A stretch of DNA of 64,000 nucleotides from Adhaeribacter pallidiroseus (GCF_003340495.1 NZ_QASA01000001.1:1240001-1304000), one strand, 5' to 3'. Counted from the stretch's first letter, positions 1-9,420 are shown. Numbers and translations are program-made. Notes: a model not told the origin generated them from the sequence alone.

Positions 1-250
1 AACACCGCTGGTGCGGTTAAGTCTAAAGCAGGTGGCAGGAAAGATTCATTTTACCGTGGCGGATAATGGCTTGGGTATTCGCGCAGATCAACAAGATAAA
101 ATATTTACCTTATTCAAGCGCTTTCATAACCATGTAGAAGGAAGCGGTCTGGGTTTATATATCGTTAAAAAGATGGTGGAGGATGGCCAAGGGCAAATAC
201 AGGTAAATAGCATTTTAGATCAAGGCACTACCATTACAATCATATTTTAA
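1..250 (+). CDS. Sensor histidine kinase, C-terminal fragment (cut by window edge)
   Basis: Only the end of the ATP-binding (HATPase_c) domain of a sensor histidine kinase lies in the window. The reading frame is open from base 2, so the true start is upstream. Visible motifs are the N/G1 box DNGLGI and the G2 box GSGLGLYIVKK, which together bind ATP for autophosphorylation of a conserved His (not visible here). The tail closely resembles the end of the kinase on the opposite strand just downstream (shared HNHVEGSG), so the two are likely paralogues arranged tail to tail. Its sensor part and partner regulator cannot be judged from this fragment. Confidence 0.85.
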   Translation, partial: TPLVRLSLKQVAGKIHFTVADNGLGIRADQQDKIFTLFKRFHNHVEGSGLGLYIVKKMVEDGQGQIQVNSILDQGTTITIIF

Positions 251-516
251 GTTTCTTATCAAGAATATCTGCGTAATTGCTTTGGGAATAAATGGTATTA
301 TTACGCCGGTTACCTAATGAGAAAATGCTGCTCCAGAATCCCCGGTAAAGCTGTTTCGGTTTAGGGCTTAATCATTAAATCAGCAACCGCTTATTTTTAA
401 AAAACGCTCCTTCAGATAATAGGCCGTACCATCCGCATCTACTGGCAAAGCACTAGCAATATTAGTCACGGTATTTTTTTAAAAATAGGTAATGTTCCAA
501 AGTATTCCAGCAAAAC

Positions 517-3087
517 TTATTGCTTATTACGCGGAAAGAAAACCTGAAAAGTGGAGCCTTCGTCCAGCGTACTTTGTACCTGGATTTTACCACCCGCATT
601 GTCGATGATTCTTTTAAACATGTATAAGCCAATTCCGGAACCTTCCACGTGATTGTGCAGCCGCTGGAACATGCTAAAGAGCTTTGGTTTGCCGGATAAG
701 TCCATGCCCAAGCCATTATCCGAAACAGAAAGTACCTGGTATTCGTCTTTTTGGGAACAATGCACTTTAATCCAGGATGTTCGCGTAGGAGAGCGGTACT
801 TGAGCGCATTGGAAAGTAGATTATACATAATATTGCGTAAGTTCTTCGGGGAAAAGTAGATGCTGGGGCAAGCGCCTACTTCTAGTTCTATTTTGGCCTG
901 CGCGGCTTGAATATCCGGGGTTAAATCTAGTTGCACCTCGGCAATCAGGGTTGCTAAATCAATGGGGGTGGCTTCCAGGCTATTCTCTTTCTGCAGCTTG
1001 GTAATTTCGGTTAAATGATCAATGGTGCGCTTAAAGCGTTGCACCGAATCTACAATTAAATGCATGGTGTACTGCGTAGATTTGTCGTGAATGGATGCGG
1101 GTGGTAATTGGTCCCGCAAGGCTTCCATCAAACCTTCAATATTAAGAATAGGGGCTTTTAAATCGTGCGAGGCCGTGTAAATAAAGTTATCCAGGTCCAC
1201 GTTTACGCGCAGGAGCTCCTGGTTAGTTTGTTGTAATTCTTGGTTCGCCAGTAGTAAACTTTCGGCTAAGGCTGTAGCCTGTTTCTCACTCGCTTCAAGG
1301 GATTGGCGAGCTGCTACCTGATTGGTAATATCGTTTATTAAAGTATAAAATCCGACAACTTGACCATTTTGCCAATCGGGCACATAACTGGTGCGGATAT
1401 GCTTGGTAAAGCCTTCCCGGTAGGGCATAGAGGCTTCAAAGTTTAGGCGTTCTCCCGCTAAGGCCCGGTCAATATATTCTTTTACTCTCTGGTAAGCCGT
1501 TTCGCCTATTATTTCCCGCACGGGATGTCCCAGCAAATCCGCTGGTTTTTGATTAAACCAACTCTCATAGGCCTGGTTAGCAAACTGGTATTTCTCATCC
1601 TGATCCAGGTAACCAATAAGTACGGGTAAGGCGTCGGTAATCAGGCGTAGTTGTTGGGTACTAGCTTCGCTGGCTTGGCGGGCTTTCACCTGCTCGGTTA
1701 CTTCAAAGGCAAATACCACTACCCCATCAATGCGCCCCTGCCAATCATTACGGGCTTGCTGGATAAAGTTGAAGTAACGTTTTTCCCATACGCCATCTTG
1801 CGGGCGGGCTAAAGGGATGAGCAGTTCTTGTTCTTTATGGGTTTTTCCGGTGCGAAAAACTTCTTGAAAAGTACGATAAACCTTATTCTCAGAGATTTCC
1901 GGTAACACTTTCAAAATAGGAGAACCAAGTAGATGCCGACCCGGAAAGAGTTGTTGGTAAGCCGGATTAACTAATTCATAAACTAAGTCCGCGCCCCCTA
2001 ATATACAAATAGCGGCGGGCGCCTGCATAAACAACCGTTCTAAGCGGAGCCGCTGCCGTTCGGCTTCGGCCTGAGCTTTTTGCACTTCTTGCGTCCGCTG
2101 AACCACACGTCCTTCCAGTTCTTCGTTGAGACTTTGGAGCGCCCACTGGGTTCGTAATACTTCCTCATTAGTGGCTAGCAGCTCTTCGTTAATTACCTGT
2201 AACTTCTCGTTGAGTTGTTGGACCTGGTGTCGGGTATTTACCTGCTCGGTTACTTCTACTGCTACATTCAATACTCCCAGCACTTGGCCTTGTTCATTGT
2301 AAAGAGGCTGGAAGACTAAATTAAAATAACCTGTTTTTAAGTGTCCTTGGCGGAATATTTGCGCGGGAATTTCAGTGCCCACAAAAGGAACCTGGGTGTG
2401 AAAAACGGTAGCAATCTGCTCACTAAAATGCTGGTCTTGTAGCTCCGGAAGCGCTTCATTAAAGGACCGGCCTAATACTTGCCCGGGCGAACGCCCCCAA
2501 AGATTACACATCATGGCATTAGCCAGCGAAATGCGTTGTTCCGGTCCTTCGAACAAGCTAATGGCGGCGGGTGCTTGTTCAAATAAGCGTTGCAAGATCG
2601 CCCGCTGATTTTCCACTGCCTTCCAGGCGGCTACTTCCCGAATCTGACTTTGCCGCAACAATCTATCGGCTTGCACCTGGCCCGTGACGTTCACAACCGC
2701 GTGAATGATGTGCCGGACCTGGCCTTGCGCATCGAGTACCGGCGTATTGCGGGGTAACCAATGGCGCTCTACAAATTGGCCAACGTTCTCCGGATCGGGT
2801 ACATCGTAGTGCTGGCGGGCCATCTCGTGGGGCTTACCCGTGGCTAATACCTGTTCTAAAGAAGCCCGTAAATTAGATACTCCTTTTGCTTCGGGTGTTT
2901 GCGGGTTGTCAGGAAAAGCTTCAAAGATAGAGCGCCCCATTAAGTTTTTCCGTTCAGTCAGGGTAGCTTCTAAATAAACATCCGAAATGGCTTCAATGCT
3001 AAACTCCCGGGAAAGTAATAGAAACGCTCCCGGCATAGAATTAAAAACAGCCAACAAGAGATGAGGCTCGGTATTAAGATCAAACAT
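517..3087 (-). CDS. Multi-PAS soluble sensor histidine kinase
   Basis: This is an 856-residue histidine kinase with no membrane segment, so it probably senses inside the cell. About four PAS domains occupy roughly residues 5-125, 160-280, 345-465 and 475-595. A strong Glu/Gln-rich coiled coil at about 285-345 separates PAS2 from PAS3. A HisKA domain follows with SHDLKAP (phosphoacceptor His near 641). The HATPase_c domain has SNALKY (N box), DNGLGMD and GSGIGLYMFKR. I chose the ATG at 3087; an in-frame TTG at 3108 would add 7 residues. No receiver domain or response regulator gene is adjacent, so the partner is unknown. It ends facing a partial paralogue 266 bp away. The family is secure; the signal sensed cannot be inferred. 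Confidence 0.93.
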   Translation of the reverse strand: MFDLNTEPHLLLAVFNSMPGAFLLLSREFSIEAISDVYLEATLTERKNLMGRSIFEAFPDNPQTPEAKGVSNLRASLEQVLATGKPHEMARQHYDVPDPENVGQFVERHWLPRNTPVLDAQGQVRHIIHAVVNVTGQVQADRLLRQSQIREVAAWKAVENQRAILQRLFEQAPAAISLFEGPEQRISLANAMMCNLWGRSPGQVLGRSFNEALPELQDQHFSEQIATVFHTQVPFVGTEIPAQIFRQGHLKTGYFNLVFQPLYNEQGQVLGVLNVAVEVTEQVNTRHQVQQLNEKLQVINEELLATNEEVLRTQWALQSLNEELEGRVVQRTQEVQKAQAEAERQRLRLERLFMQAPAAICILGGADLVYELVNPAYQQLFPGRHLLGSPILKVLPEISENKVYRTFQEVFRTGKTHKEQELLIPLARPQDGVWEKRYFNFIQQARNDWQGRIDGVVVFAFEVTEQVKARQASEASTQQLRLITDALPVLIGYLDQDEKYQFANQAYESWFNQKPADLLGHPVREIIGETAYQRVKEYIDRALAGERLNFEASMPYREGFTKHIRTSYVPDWQNGQVVGFYTLINDITNQVAARQSLEASEKQATALAESLLLANQELQQTNQELLRVNVDLDNFIYTASHDLKAPILNIEGLMEALRDQLPPASIHDKSTQYTMHLIVDSVQRFKRTIDHLTEITKLQKENSLEATPIDLATLIAEVQLDLTPDIQAAQAKIELEVGACPSIYFSPKNLRNIMYNLLSNALKYRSPTRTSWIKVHCSQKDEYQVLSVSDNGLGMDLSGKPKLFSMFQRLHNHVEGSGIGLYMFKRIIDNAGGKIQVQSTLDEGSTFQVFFPRNKQ

Positions 3088-3783
3088 TCCAATCAACTTA
3101 TAGGCCAAGGAGTAAAGGTTGGATTATTGTACTTACCTTTCTGGAATAGTATTACGGAACTTGCTTCAATACAGCTGAAAAGAAGAATATACTTAACATT
3201 TTTTATTGGTTTAGTTTAAAAATAGGTGGATGACGTGTCCTGAAAAATTTGTTCCATAATTTACTTTTTTTAGGTTCACCTTTTAACCTCTGCAACCAGA
3301 CTTTTTTAGTTTAAAACTGTTTTAAATGGCCGTTATATCAATCAATCTTAACATTTAATTGTTGAGTCGAGTTGTAGCCAAGAACAATAAACTTGTACCA
3401 CAGCCAGCAGAATTTTTTAAATCTATGGAAGAGAATCATTAAGCTTGTAACAGCCGGGCGATGGTTCGCCTAGTGAGCCGCTCTAAAAGGAAGTGCTTTG
3501 GTAACGCTTTTACTGCTAATGCTACCAAAGGCTTTCTTTCCACTGCTTGTCTTTTACAAGTTTCTCATTTATAATTCTGCTTACCCTACCGGGTTTTTCC
3601 ATTTTTATCTATTTTTACAAACCGGCAAGGAGGGCAATGGGTTATATTTTAAAACTTCGGTGATATCTATTCGGCGTATATTGCGTCTTATTGTCTTTTC
3701 CCTAATTTTAGCATCCTTACTTTTACGACACTACTCAATTTTCAGGATTATTGGCTATTGTAATTATAAACAGGAATAAGTTA
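3088..3783. other. Intergenic region, divergent promoters
   Basis: About 700 bp lie between the divergent kinase and enolase-superfamily genes and should hold both promoters. A 93-codon hydrophobic open frame at 3498-3779 overlaps no known family and lacks a clear ribosome-binding site; I do not consider it a gene. No repeat or RNA gene was recognised. Confidence 0.4.
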
Positions 3784-5298
3784 ATGAAGAACACGCTACA
3801 ACAAATAATGATGGCCAACAAAGCCACTGAAGAAAAGCAAAAGGCAATTCATCAGACCGAAATAAATAATCCGTTAACAAAACCGGACCGGCGCCATTTT
3901 TTAAAAAAATCAGTTTTAGGCGGTGTCTCCTTAGCTAGTTTCCTGAATCTGTCCGTGGAAGATACGTTGGCCCAGAGTACCGCTAAAGTAAACCGGGCCT
4001 CTAACCCATCGGAATTAAAAATTACCGATATGCGGTACGCCACGGTATCAAATGGTACCTCGTTTACCAATGCCCGTAACGTAATAATCCGGATAGATAC
4101 CAACCAAGGTATTTACGGGTTAGGCGAGGTTCGGGATGGGGGCGATGCGCGTTATGCCCTTTTCCTGAAAAGCCGGCTGCTGGGTCAGAATCCCTGCAAC
4201 GTAGAAATGCTATTTAAAATGATAAAGCAATTCGGGAATCATGGTCGCTTGGGCGGTGGCGTAAGTGGTGTAGAAATGGCGCTCTGGGATTTAGCCGGTA
4301 AAGCGTACGGCGTACCGGTTTGGCAACTGCTGGGCGGGCATTACCGCGATAAGGTTCGATTGTATTCGTACGTTCCCGGCCACTCGGTAACCAATATGGA
4401 TGTAGCCAAGTTTAAAGCCGACATAAAACACCGTCTGGAAGAACAAGGCTTTACCTGGTTAAAAATGCACCCGGGCATCCAAGTGTACAGTAGTATTTTG
4501 GGCACTACCGTTAATACCAAATTTGTTCCGGGTTTCGGTACCGATGATCTGAGTTTTGGTTCTTACCAGAGTACGCGGCATCCTTTCACGGCTATTCAGG
4601 TAACTGACAAAGGACTGGACTTACTCGCAAAATACGTGGATACTATTCGTTCTATTGTGGGCTACGAAGTTCCTTTATCCGCCGATCACATGGGCCACTT
4701 CGACGTAAATAATTGCATCCGGGTGGCGCGGGCCCTGGAACCGTTCCGGATGGCCTCGTTGGAAGATTTTGTACCCTGGGACAGCACCGACCAGCTAAAA
4801 ACCATTACCGACGCCATTACTACGCCCACCATGACTGGCGAAGATATTTACCTGAAAGAAACCTTTCAGAAGCTCTGTGATGTACGGGCCGTGGATATTG
4901 TGCAACCCGACATGGGAAGTTCCGGCGGCATCCTGGAAACCAAAAAAATTGGCGATTACGCCGAAGAAAAAGGAATTGCCATGGGCCTGCACTTTGCCGG
5001 TACGCCAATTTGTTTTATGGCTAACGTGCACAGCGCTGCGGCTACGCAAAATGTACTAGCCCTGGAAGTTCCCAACCAGGTAGTAGATAATCCGTGGTGG
5101 CCTACTTTAGTAAAAATGGTAGGCAAACAACCTTTGTATACCAAGGGCTACGCTCATGTGCCTTTAGATGCGCCAGGCTTAGGGGTAGAATTAAACGACG
5201 AAGTAGTGAAACAACACTTGCATAAAGAAGATACCTCTTATTTCCGGCCCACCCCCGAATGGAACGAAACACGCTCCCATGACCGGATTTTTAGTTAA
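3784..5298 (+). CDS. Tat-exported mandelate racemase/muconate lactonizing enzyme family protein
   Basis: This is an enolase-superfamily enzyme of 504 residues that probably abstracts a proton alpha to a carboxylate in a sugar acid or similar substrate. The N-terminus carries a twin-arginine signal (RRHFLKKSVLGG, Arg 36-37) after an unusually long leader of about 35 residues, ending near TLAQ, so it is likely folded in the cytoplasm and exported. The barrel shows the expected catalytic set: Lys227 in WLKMHPG, metal ligands Asp301 (SADHMG), Glu327 (SLEDF) and Glu353 (TGEDIY), and His403 (GLHFAGTP). The ATG at 3784 is preferred over a TTG at 3751. It stands alone between kinase and Crp-type genes, so the substrate is unknown. 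Family assignment is firm; racemase, dehydratase or cycloisomerase activity cannot be separated. Confidence 0.9.
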   Translation: MKNTLQQIMMANKATEEKQKAIHQTEINNPLTKPDRRHFLKKSVLGGVSLASFLNLSVEDTLAQSTAKVNRASNPSELKITDMRYATVSNGTSFTNARNVIIRIDTNQGIYGLGEVRDGGDARYALFLKSRLLGQNPCNVEMLFKMIKQFGNHGRLGGGVSGVEMALWDLAGKAYGVPVWQLLGGHYRDKVRLYSYVPGHSVTNMDVAKFKADIKHRLEEQGFTWLKMHPGIQVYSSILGTTVNTKFVPGFGTDDLSFGSYQSTRHPFTAIQVTDKGLDLLAKYVDTIRSIVGYEVPLSADHMGHFDVNNCIRVARALEPFRMASLEDFVPWDSTDQLKTITDAITTPTMTGEDIYLKETFQKLCDVRAVDIVQPDMGSSGGILETKKIGDYAEEKGIAMGLHFAGTPICFMANVHSAAATQNVLALEVPNQVVDNPWWPTLVKMVGKQPLYTKGYAHVPLDAPGLGVELNDEVVKQHLHKEDTSYFRPTPEWNETRSHDRIFS

Positions 5299-5915
5299 AA
5301 AGAGTTTAACATTTTAAAAAGAAACTCCTAAACAAGCTTAAGTGGGTAAAAAAAGACAGGAATAACTTTAAAAAACAAAACCTTGAAAACTATTAAGATT
5401 TCTTGTCAAGGATTTGGACCTCTGGAAAAGATTTCTAAAGTAAATTCCCTGGCCGGTATAGTTTGCTTGTTCTTTCCAGCTTCAAATTTCAACTTTTATT
5501 TTAAATGCAACAATGGCCCAATTACTTCATTGTTTCGATTTTAAATACACTATCAAATATTTTTTATAAAAAAAAGACCGGGTAGTTTTAGATTTTTTGT
5601 TGGCTATTCTTCTCGAAAATCATTTTAACGTATTAAAGTTAGAGGCTGCTTGACCTAAGTGGACTTATAGGACTGGGTTAGCCGAGTAAGAGGGTAGCGT
5701 CGCCTTTTTTTTTGAAGCGAAGTGCTTCACACCATTTTATTTGTTGCTCGTTCCTTTATTTTTGTTATTATTTTATTGTGTGAGCAACAAAAAAACAACA
5801 TTGTGCCCGTTTTCTCTCTCCAGAATCTTCTCGTAAGACTACCTTCTCTAAAATACTAGCTATATGTATTATCAAGTATAAATAAAAACAATTGAACAAA
5901 TTTTCTGCCGCCGAA
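5299..5915. other. Intergenic region with a spaced inverted repeat
   Basis: About 600 bp without a convincing gene. A nine-base inverted repeat TTGTTGCTC (5741-5749) / GAGCAACAA (5782-5790) lies 125 bp upstream of the Crp-type regulator gene and could be an operator or a weak hairpin. A minus-strand frame at 5768-5956 overlaps the regulator start and is judged spurious. Confidence 0.3.
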
Positions 5916-6494
5916 ATGTGTCTAAACAGCTTTAAACAAGCCGTTACTGCTATCATGCCAATGGAACTCGAGGATTTTGAGAACCTATTACCCGTTCTAA
6001 AAAGTAGGACAGTAAAGAAAGGAGAGTTGATTTTACAGGAAAATCAGGTGTGTCGATACATATACTTTTTATGTAACGGTTTGGTAAGAATGTATTATTT
6101 AGATAATGGAAAAGAGATTAGCTTCCGTTTTACCGAGGGCGGTAACTTTTTTGTAGATTTTCAGAGTTTCCTTACGCAGAAACCATCCCGGTATTATTGG
6201 GAAGCAATGCAGGATGTGGAGCTTCTCCTGATACCTTATGTATCTGTCCAACATATCTATAAGTTATATGCCCGGTGGAATTACTTTGGCCGAGCTATGG
6301 CCGAGCATGTGTATTTGCAGCTGAACGAGCGAGTGGAGATGCTGCTTTTTATGAAACCAGAAGAACGGTACAAGTACCTTTTAAAAACAAATCCCACTTT
6401 AATTAACCAGGTTACTTTAGCTCATCTTTCCTCGTATTTGGGTGTCAAGCCAGAATCTCTCAGCCGTATTCGCAAAAGAATTTCTGAAAAATAA
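5916..6494 (+). CDS. Crp/Fnr family transcriptional regulator
   Basis: A 192-residue cyclic-nucleotide-binding-type regulator. The N-terminal half is a cNMP-binding beta-roll (pattern VKKGELILQENQVCRYIYFL, GLVRMYYLDNGKEISFRF), followed by a long dimerisation helix and a short C-terminal helix-turn-helix (TLAHLSSYLGVKPESLSRIRKR). It has the shape of the many Bacteroidota Crp/Fnr proteins lacking the Fe-S cysteines of Fnr, so the ligand is unknown. I chose the ATG at 5916; a TTG at 5892 would add eight residues. The EthD-type gene follows 64 bp downstream on the same strand and is a plausible target or operon partner. Confidence 0.88.
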   Translation: MCLNSFKQAVTAIMPMELEDFENLLPVLKSRTVKKGELILQENQVCRYIYFLCNGLVRMYYLDNGKEISFRFTEGGNFFVDFQSFLTQKPSRYYWEAMQDVELLLIPYVSVQHIYKLYARWNYFGRAMAEHVYLQLNERVEMLLFMKPEERYKYLLKTNPTLINQVTLAHLSSYLGVKPESLSRIRKRISEK

Positions 6495-6558
6495 TTTCTT
6501 AACCAAAGTCAATTTTTACGACTAACGGATTACTCACCTTTGCTAATATAAAAATACT

Positions 6559-6900
6559 ATGGTTAAATTTTCAATTTTCCTTCGCAAGCGAGCTGATATA
6601 AATCAGACCGATTTTGTTGATTATCACAAAACGCAGCATGCGCCTTTATTTACGTCTTTGCCGGAAGTGAAACAGTACGTTCATAAGTATGTACAAAGTC
6701 ATGCGGTGCCGGTAGCATTGCCCGGCTTTCCTGATACTTACTATAATGGCATTACCGAGTTGTGGTTTGATGATGTAGCATCCATTGGTAAAGTATTTGG
6801 GTCAACGCAATACCTAGCAATTGTTCGTCCTGACGAAGAGAAGTTTCTTGCCTTGAATGAGTGCGGCTTTTTAATTACTACCGAAAACCACGTAATGTAA
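6559..6900 (+). CDS. EthD-domain small protein
   Basis: A 113-residue single-domain protein of the EthD / dimeric alpha-beta barrel group. The start MVKFSIFLRKRADINQTDF with a following YHKTQHAPL pattern (His after the first strand-helix turn) is typical. Family members include small ring-cleavage, decarboxylase and ethyl-tert-butyl-ether accessory proteins, usually acting as dimers in the cytoplasm, but most are uncharacterised. It follows a Crp/Fnr regulator gene by 64 bp and is closed by a hairpin terminator just downstream. No enzymatic role can be assigned. Confidence 0.8.
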   Translation: MVKFSIFLRKRADINQTDFVDYHKTQHAPLFTSLPEVKQYVHKYVQSHAVPVALPGFPDTYYNGITELWFDDVASIGKVFGSTQYLAIVRPDEEKFLALNECGFLITTENHVM

Positions 6901-6907
6901 TAATTGC

Positions 6908-6939
6908 AACTGGGCAGTTGATTCCCAAACTGTCCAGTT
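6908..6939. terminator. Hairpin terminator between convergent genes
   Basis: AACTGGGCAGTT (6908-6919) and AACTGTCCAGTT (6928-6939) pair with one mismatch around an 8-nt loop, starting 8 bp after the EthD-type stop codon and followed by a T/A-rich tail. It lies between convergent genes and probably stops transcription from the plus strand. Confidence 0.6.
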
Positions 6940-7001
6940 TTAAAAATATAGAATGGAGACCCTTCATTTTTAGTGGCCTTCTACAATTGTCCGAAGAAAA
7001 A

Positions 7002-7607
7002 TTACTTCCTTTTTAATTGGGAAGGTTTGTCCAATTTTTCGGTTTCTAACTTCTGACTGACTAGATCAGCTATTTCGGCCATCCTTTTTTGCCTAGTTAC
7101 TGGTAGTTTGGCCACGGCCAGCCGTTGCAGAAGAGCTTTTCTTACTGATTTGCTTAAACGAAGGAAAAAATCCTGTGAGCCTTTTTTAGTTTCAAACTCT
7201 TTTGCCAGGTCCAGAGGTATTATTAATTTTTCTACTTCGTCTAGAATGGTCCAAGATCCATTTTGTTTTGCCCGGTCAATGCTTGCAAAACCAGCTGGCG
7301 TCATCAAGCCTTTACCAATAAGATGTTTAATTTTTTCTTTATTCACTTTCGACCAAGTTCCGTTAGGTTTTCGCTGGGTAAAAAACTGCATAAACTTGTC
7401 TTGGTCCAGTGCTATTTTCTTACTATCAATCCATCCAAAGCAAAGTGCTTCGTCTACGGCGTGGCTCCAGGAGATAGTAGGCATACCGGATTTCTTTTTA
7501 TAAAATATGAGCCCTACCGCTTGTTTAGATTGATGATTGTCTACTAACCATTGCCGCCAATCTTTTTGGCTAGCGGGACAAAAAGTAGCTATATCTTTTT
7601 TTTGCAT
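7002..7607 (-). CDS. YdeI/OmpD-associated family protein
   Basis: A 201-residue cytoplasmic protein of the YdeI/OmpD-associated family. Diagnostic features are the N-terminal W-x2-WL block, KKKSGMPTISWSHAVDEALCFGWIDSKK and the RKPNGTWSKVNKEKI segment. Homologues are described only loosely (bacteriocin- or stress-associated), so no reaction is assigned. It is 9 bp downstream of a DUF1761 membrane protein gene and probably in the same transcript. The Lys-rich tail (LDKPSQLKRK) is unremarkable for the family. Confidence 0.85.
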   Translation of the reverse strand: MQKKDIATFCPASQKDWRQWLVDNHQSKQAVGLIFYKKKSGMPTISWSHAVDEALCFGWIDSKKIALDQDKFMQFFTQRKPNGTWSKVNKEKIKHLIGKGLMTPAGFASIDRAKQNGSWTILDEVEKLIIPLDLAKEFETKKGSQDFFLRLSKSVRKALLQRLAVAKLPVTRQKRMAEIADLVSQKLETEKLDKPSQLKRK

Positions 7608-7616
7608 GGCTTCTTG

Positions 7617-8033
7617 CTATCTCATGGCCACTAAAACAATACTTACTATAAAGATACCCACTAAATGATAGGCGCCACTGATTATTCCGTAATGAATGGG
7701 ATAGGGTATATTCGGGTTGATAGCAATGTTGAAGGTATTGGCTACCAAATAGCCTCCACCCACGATAAAGGCAAACCCCATGGCTTGGCTATAAGTATCT
7801 AGGCCTAAAGCATAGAGCAACAGGGCACTCGTAATGGTGATGATGAAGGAGCAAACTGCCGGGCCAATAATGAAGATGGGAGCTGGTTTAGCAGGTAACT
7901 CATTTTCTTTTCCCAAGGAAATCGCGTACTGCTTTTTAAACAGTACGGTAAACCAAACTCCACCGAGTATCGTGTAAGCTACAAAGGCTATCAAAACGCT
8001 AATCCAATTAATATTTGCTAACTGACTCATCAT
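7617..8033 (-). CDS. DUF1761 family membrane protein
   Basis: A 138-residue inner-membrane protein with about four transmembrane helices (roughly residues 10-30, 55-75, 82-100 and 115-137). The pattern INWISVLIAFVAYTILGGVWF matches the start of the DUF1761 family. Its function is unknown. It sits between a Rid-like gene (107 bp upstream) and the YdeI-like gene (9 bp downstream), all on the minus strand, suggesting a small operon. The start codon ATG at 8033 is directly followed by a second ATG. Confidence 0.85.
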   Translation of the reverse strand: MMSQLANINWISVLIAFVAYTILGGVWFTVLFKKQYAISLGKENELPAKPAPIFIIGPAVCSFIITITSALLLYALGLDTYSQAMGFAFIVGGGYLVANTFNIAINPNIPYPIHYGIISGAYHLVGIFIVSIVLVAMR

Positions 8034-8139
8034 ACTAGTATATTTTTAAATTTGATTGTATGCACTGATTTGTTTTAATTTTAAAACATTAAAAAGGAGG
8101 TCACATTTTATGAAACTCCTTTTTAATGTACTTTCCGGA

Positions 8140-8532
8140 CTACTTCACCACCGTAGCTTCCAGTTCCACGGTTAATCCGGCAAAAAGCCCTTGCACTTCA
8201 ATTAACGTAGTTGCTTGGCGAATGCCATGCTTGGCGGTGAACGCTTGATAAACATCCACGCACGTAGTGAAAAACTCGGTGGTAGAAGTAGTAAAAACAT
8301 TTAACCGCACAATACCGCTGCATGCATACCCGGCCTCACTAATAAGTTGTTCTAAATTCTGGATGGTTTGCAACAGTTGGGCTCTCATGTCGCCGGTACT
8401 AGGTTGTCCATTCGCATCAATGGCTACCTGCCCGGAGCAATAAAGCGTTCCTACCGGATTTTTTATTTCAACGGCCTGTACGGAATTAGTTCTTTCACCC
8501 CATTGCCAAGGGTCAATTGTGCGTTTTTCCAT
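8140..8532 (-). CDS. Rid-family (YjgF/YER057c/UK114) protein, probably non-RidA
   Basis: A 130-residue member of the Rid superfamily of trimeric enamine/imine-handling proteins. The fold is recognisable from VGTLYCSGQVAIDANGQ, the central helix QLLQTIQNLEQLI and the C-terminal LTVELEATVV. In true RidA deaminases an Arg sits in a P-A-R-S-x-V-E-V-type motif; here the matching segment reads RQATTLIEV and the Arg seems replaced by Thr, so 2-aminoacrylate deaminase activity is doubtful. It lies 98 bp downstream of a WYL regulator, which may control it. Confidence 0.87.
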   Translation of the reverse strand: MEKRTIDPWQWGERTNSVQAVEIKNPVGTLYCSGQVAIDANGQPSTGDMRAQLLQTIQNLEQLISEAGYACSGIVRLNVFTTSTTEFFTTCVDVYQAFTAKHGIRQATTLIEVQGLFAGLTVELEATVVK

Positions 8533-8629
8533 TTTTATTGTGTTTTAGATTAGTTGAAAAAGTGGTTGGTTCCTTAATAATATAAAGGTAAGTCCGGCTA
8601 GTGACAGCCTTATGTCAGGGGTGAAATAT

Positions 8630-9322
8630 TTAATGCGATTTATCGAAAAATTCTTGGAGAGTCATTTTATGGGGCGAGAACTTGTTGGATAGAATTTCCA
8701 GATGCTTTATTCGATCCAAACGGAAATAGCGAAATTCTTTTCGTAAGCGGCACCAAGCTACCAGTAACCAATTTTCCGTGGTGCTTACTAAGGCAAAAGG
8801 CTCAATTAATCGGCTGGTAATGTTATTGGCTTCGTTGCTGTATTCTATTTTGGTCAGACAAAAATTAGTAAGGGCAAATTGCAGTTGAGATAAGTTGTTA
8901 CTGTTTTTTTCGCTGTTGCTGTTTTGATTAAATCGGGTCCGTTCGGCCAGCAGGTTAGCTTTGTCTTTTAAAGAATAGCCTAATACGGCTTTAATTTTAT
9001 CAATTGCCTCGACATAATCCTTTACAAAAGAAGAATCTTTGTTTTTTAACACTAATTGTTCGGCCAGAATTAAGGCATTTGCTTGATTTTCCGTAAACAT
9101 AACCGGAGGAATTTTGTACCCTTCCATTAAGGTATAACCTTTGCCTTCTTCGGTAATAATAGGAACCCCCGATTGTTCTAATGCTCTGATATCGCGGTAA
9201 ATGGTTCTTATACTAACCTGAAATTTGTCGGCCAAGCTTGTGGCGGTAATTAGGCGTTTGGTTTGCAATTGAGTTAAAATTGCCGTAAGTCGGGAAAGTC
9301 GATTTGTCTCGTTTTCGTACAT
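8630..9322 (-). CDS. YafY-type HTH/WYL-domain transcriptional regulator
   Basis: A 230-residue regulator. An N-terminal winged helix-turn-helix occupies about residues 1-60 (SRLTAILTQLQ, SLADKFQVSIRTIYRDIRAL). The C-terminal WYL domain at about 145-225 contains RLIEPFALV, WLLVAWCRLRKEFRYFRLDRI. WYL domains bind nucleic acid or nucleotide-like ligands and often regulate stress or defence genes. The genes downstream on the same strand (Rid-like, DUF1761, YdeI-like) are candidate targets. It is shorter than WCX-containing WYL proteins, so it belongs to the compact YafY-type group. Its start at 9322 has no close rival. Confidence 0.9.
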   Translation of the reverse strand: MYENETNRLSRLTAILTQLQTKRLITATSLADKFQVSIRTIYRDIRALEQSGVPIITEEGKGYTLMEGYKIPPVMFTENQANALILAEQLVLKNKDSSFVKDYVEAIDKIKAVLGYSLKDKANLLAERTRFNQNSNSEKNSNNLSQLQFALTNFCLTKIEYSNEANNITSRLIEPFALVSTTENWLLVAWCRLRKEFRYFRLDRIKHLEILSNKFSPHKMTLQEFFDKSH

Positions 9323-9420
9323 CTTTTAATTTAGGCTAACAAGTACCTGGTCGATTTATGAGAGGGTTACCATTCCATTAACCGCATAGTGGGGCATTAC
9401 CTGGTTTGCTAGGTAGGTTT

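Noticed and set aside
3498-3779. Hydrophobic 93-codon plus-strand frame
   Set aside because: No family, unlike codon use, overlaps the likely promoter of the enolase-superfamily gene.
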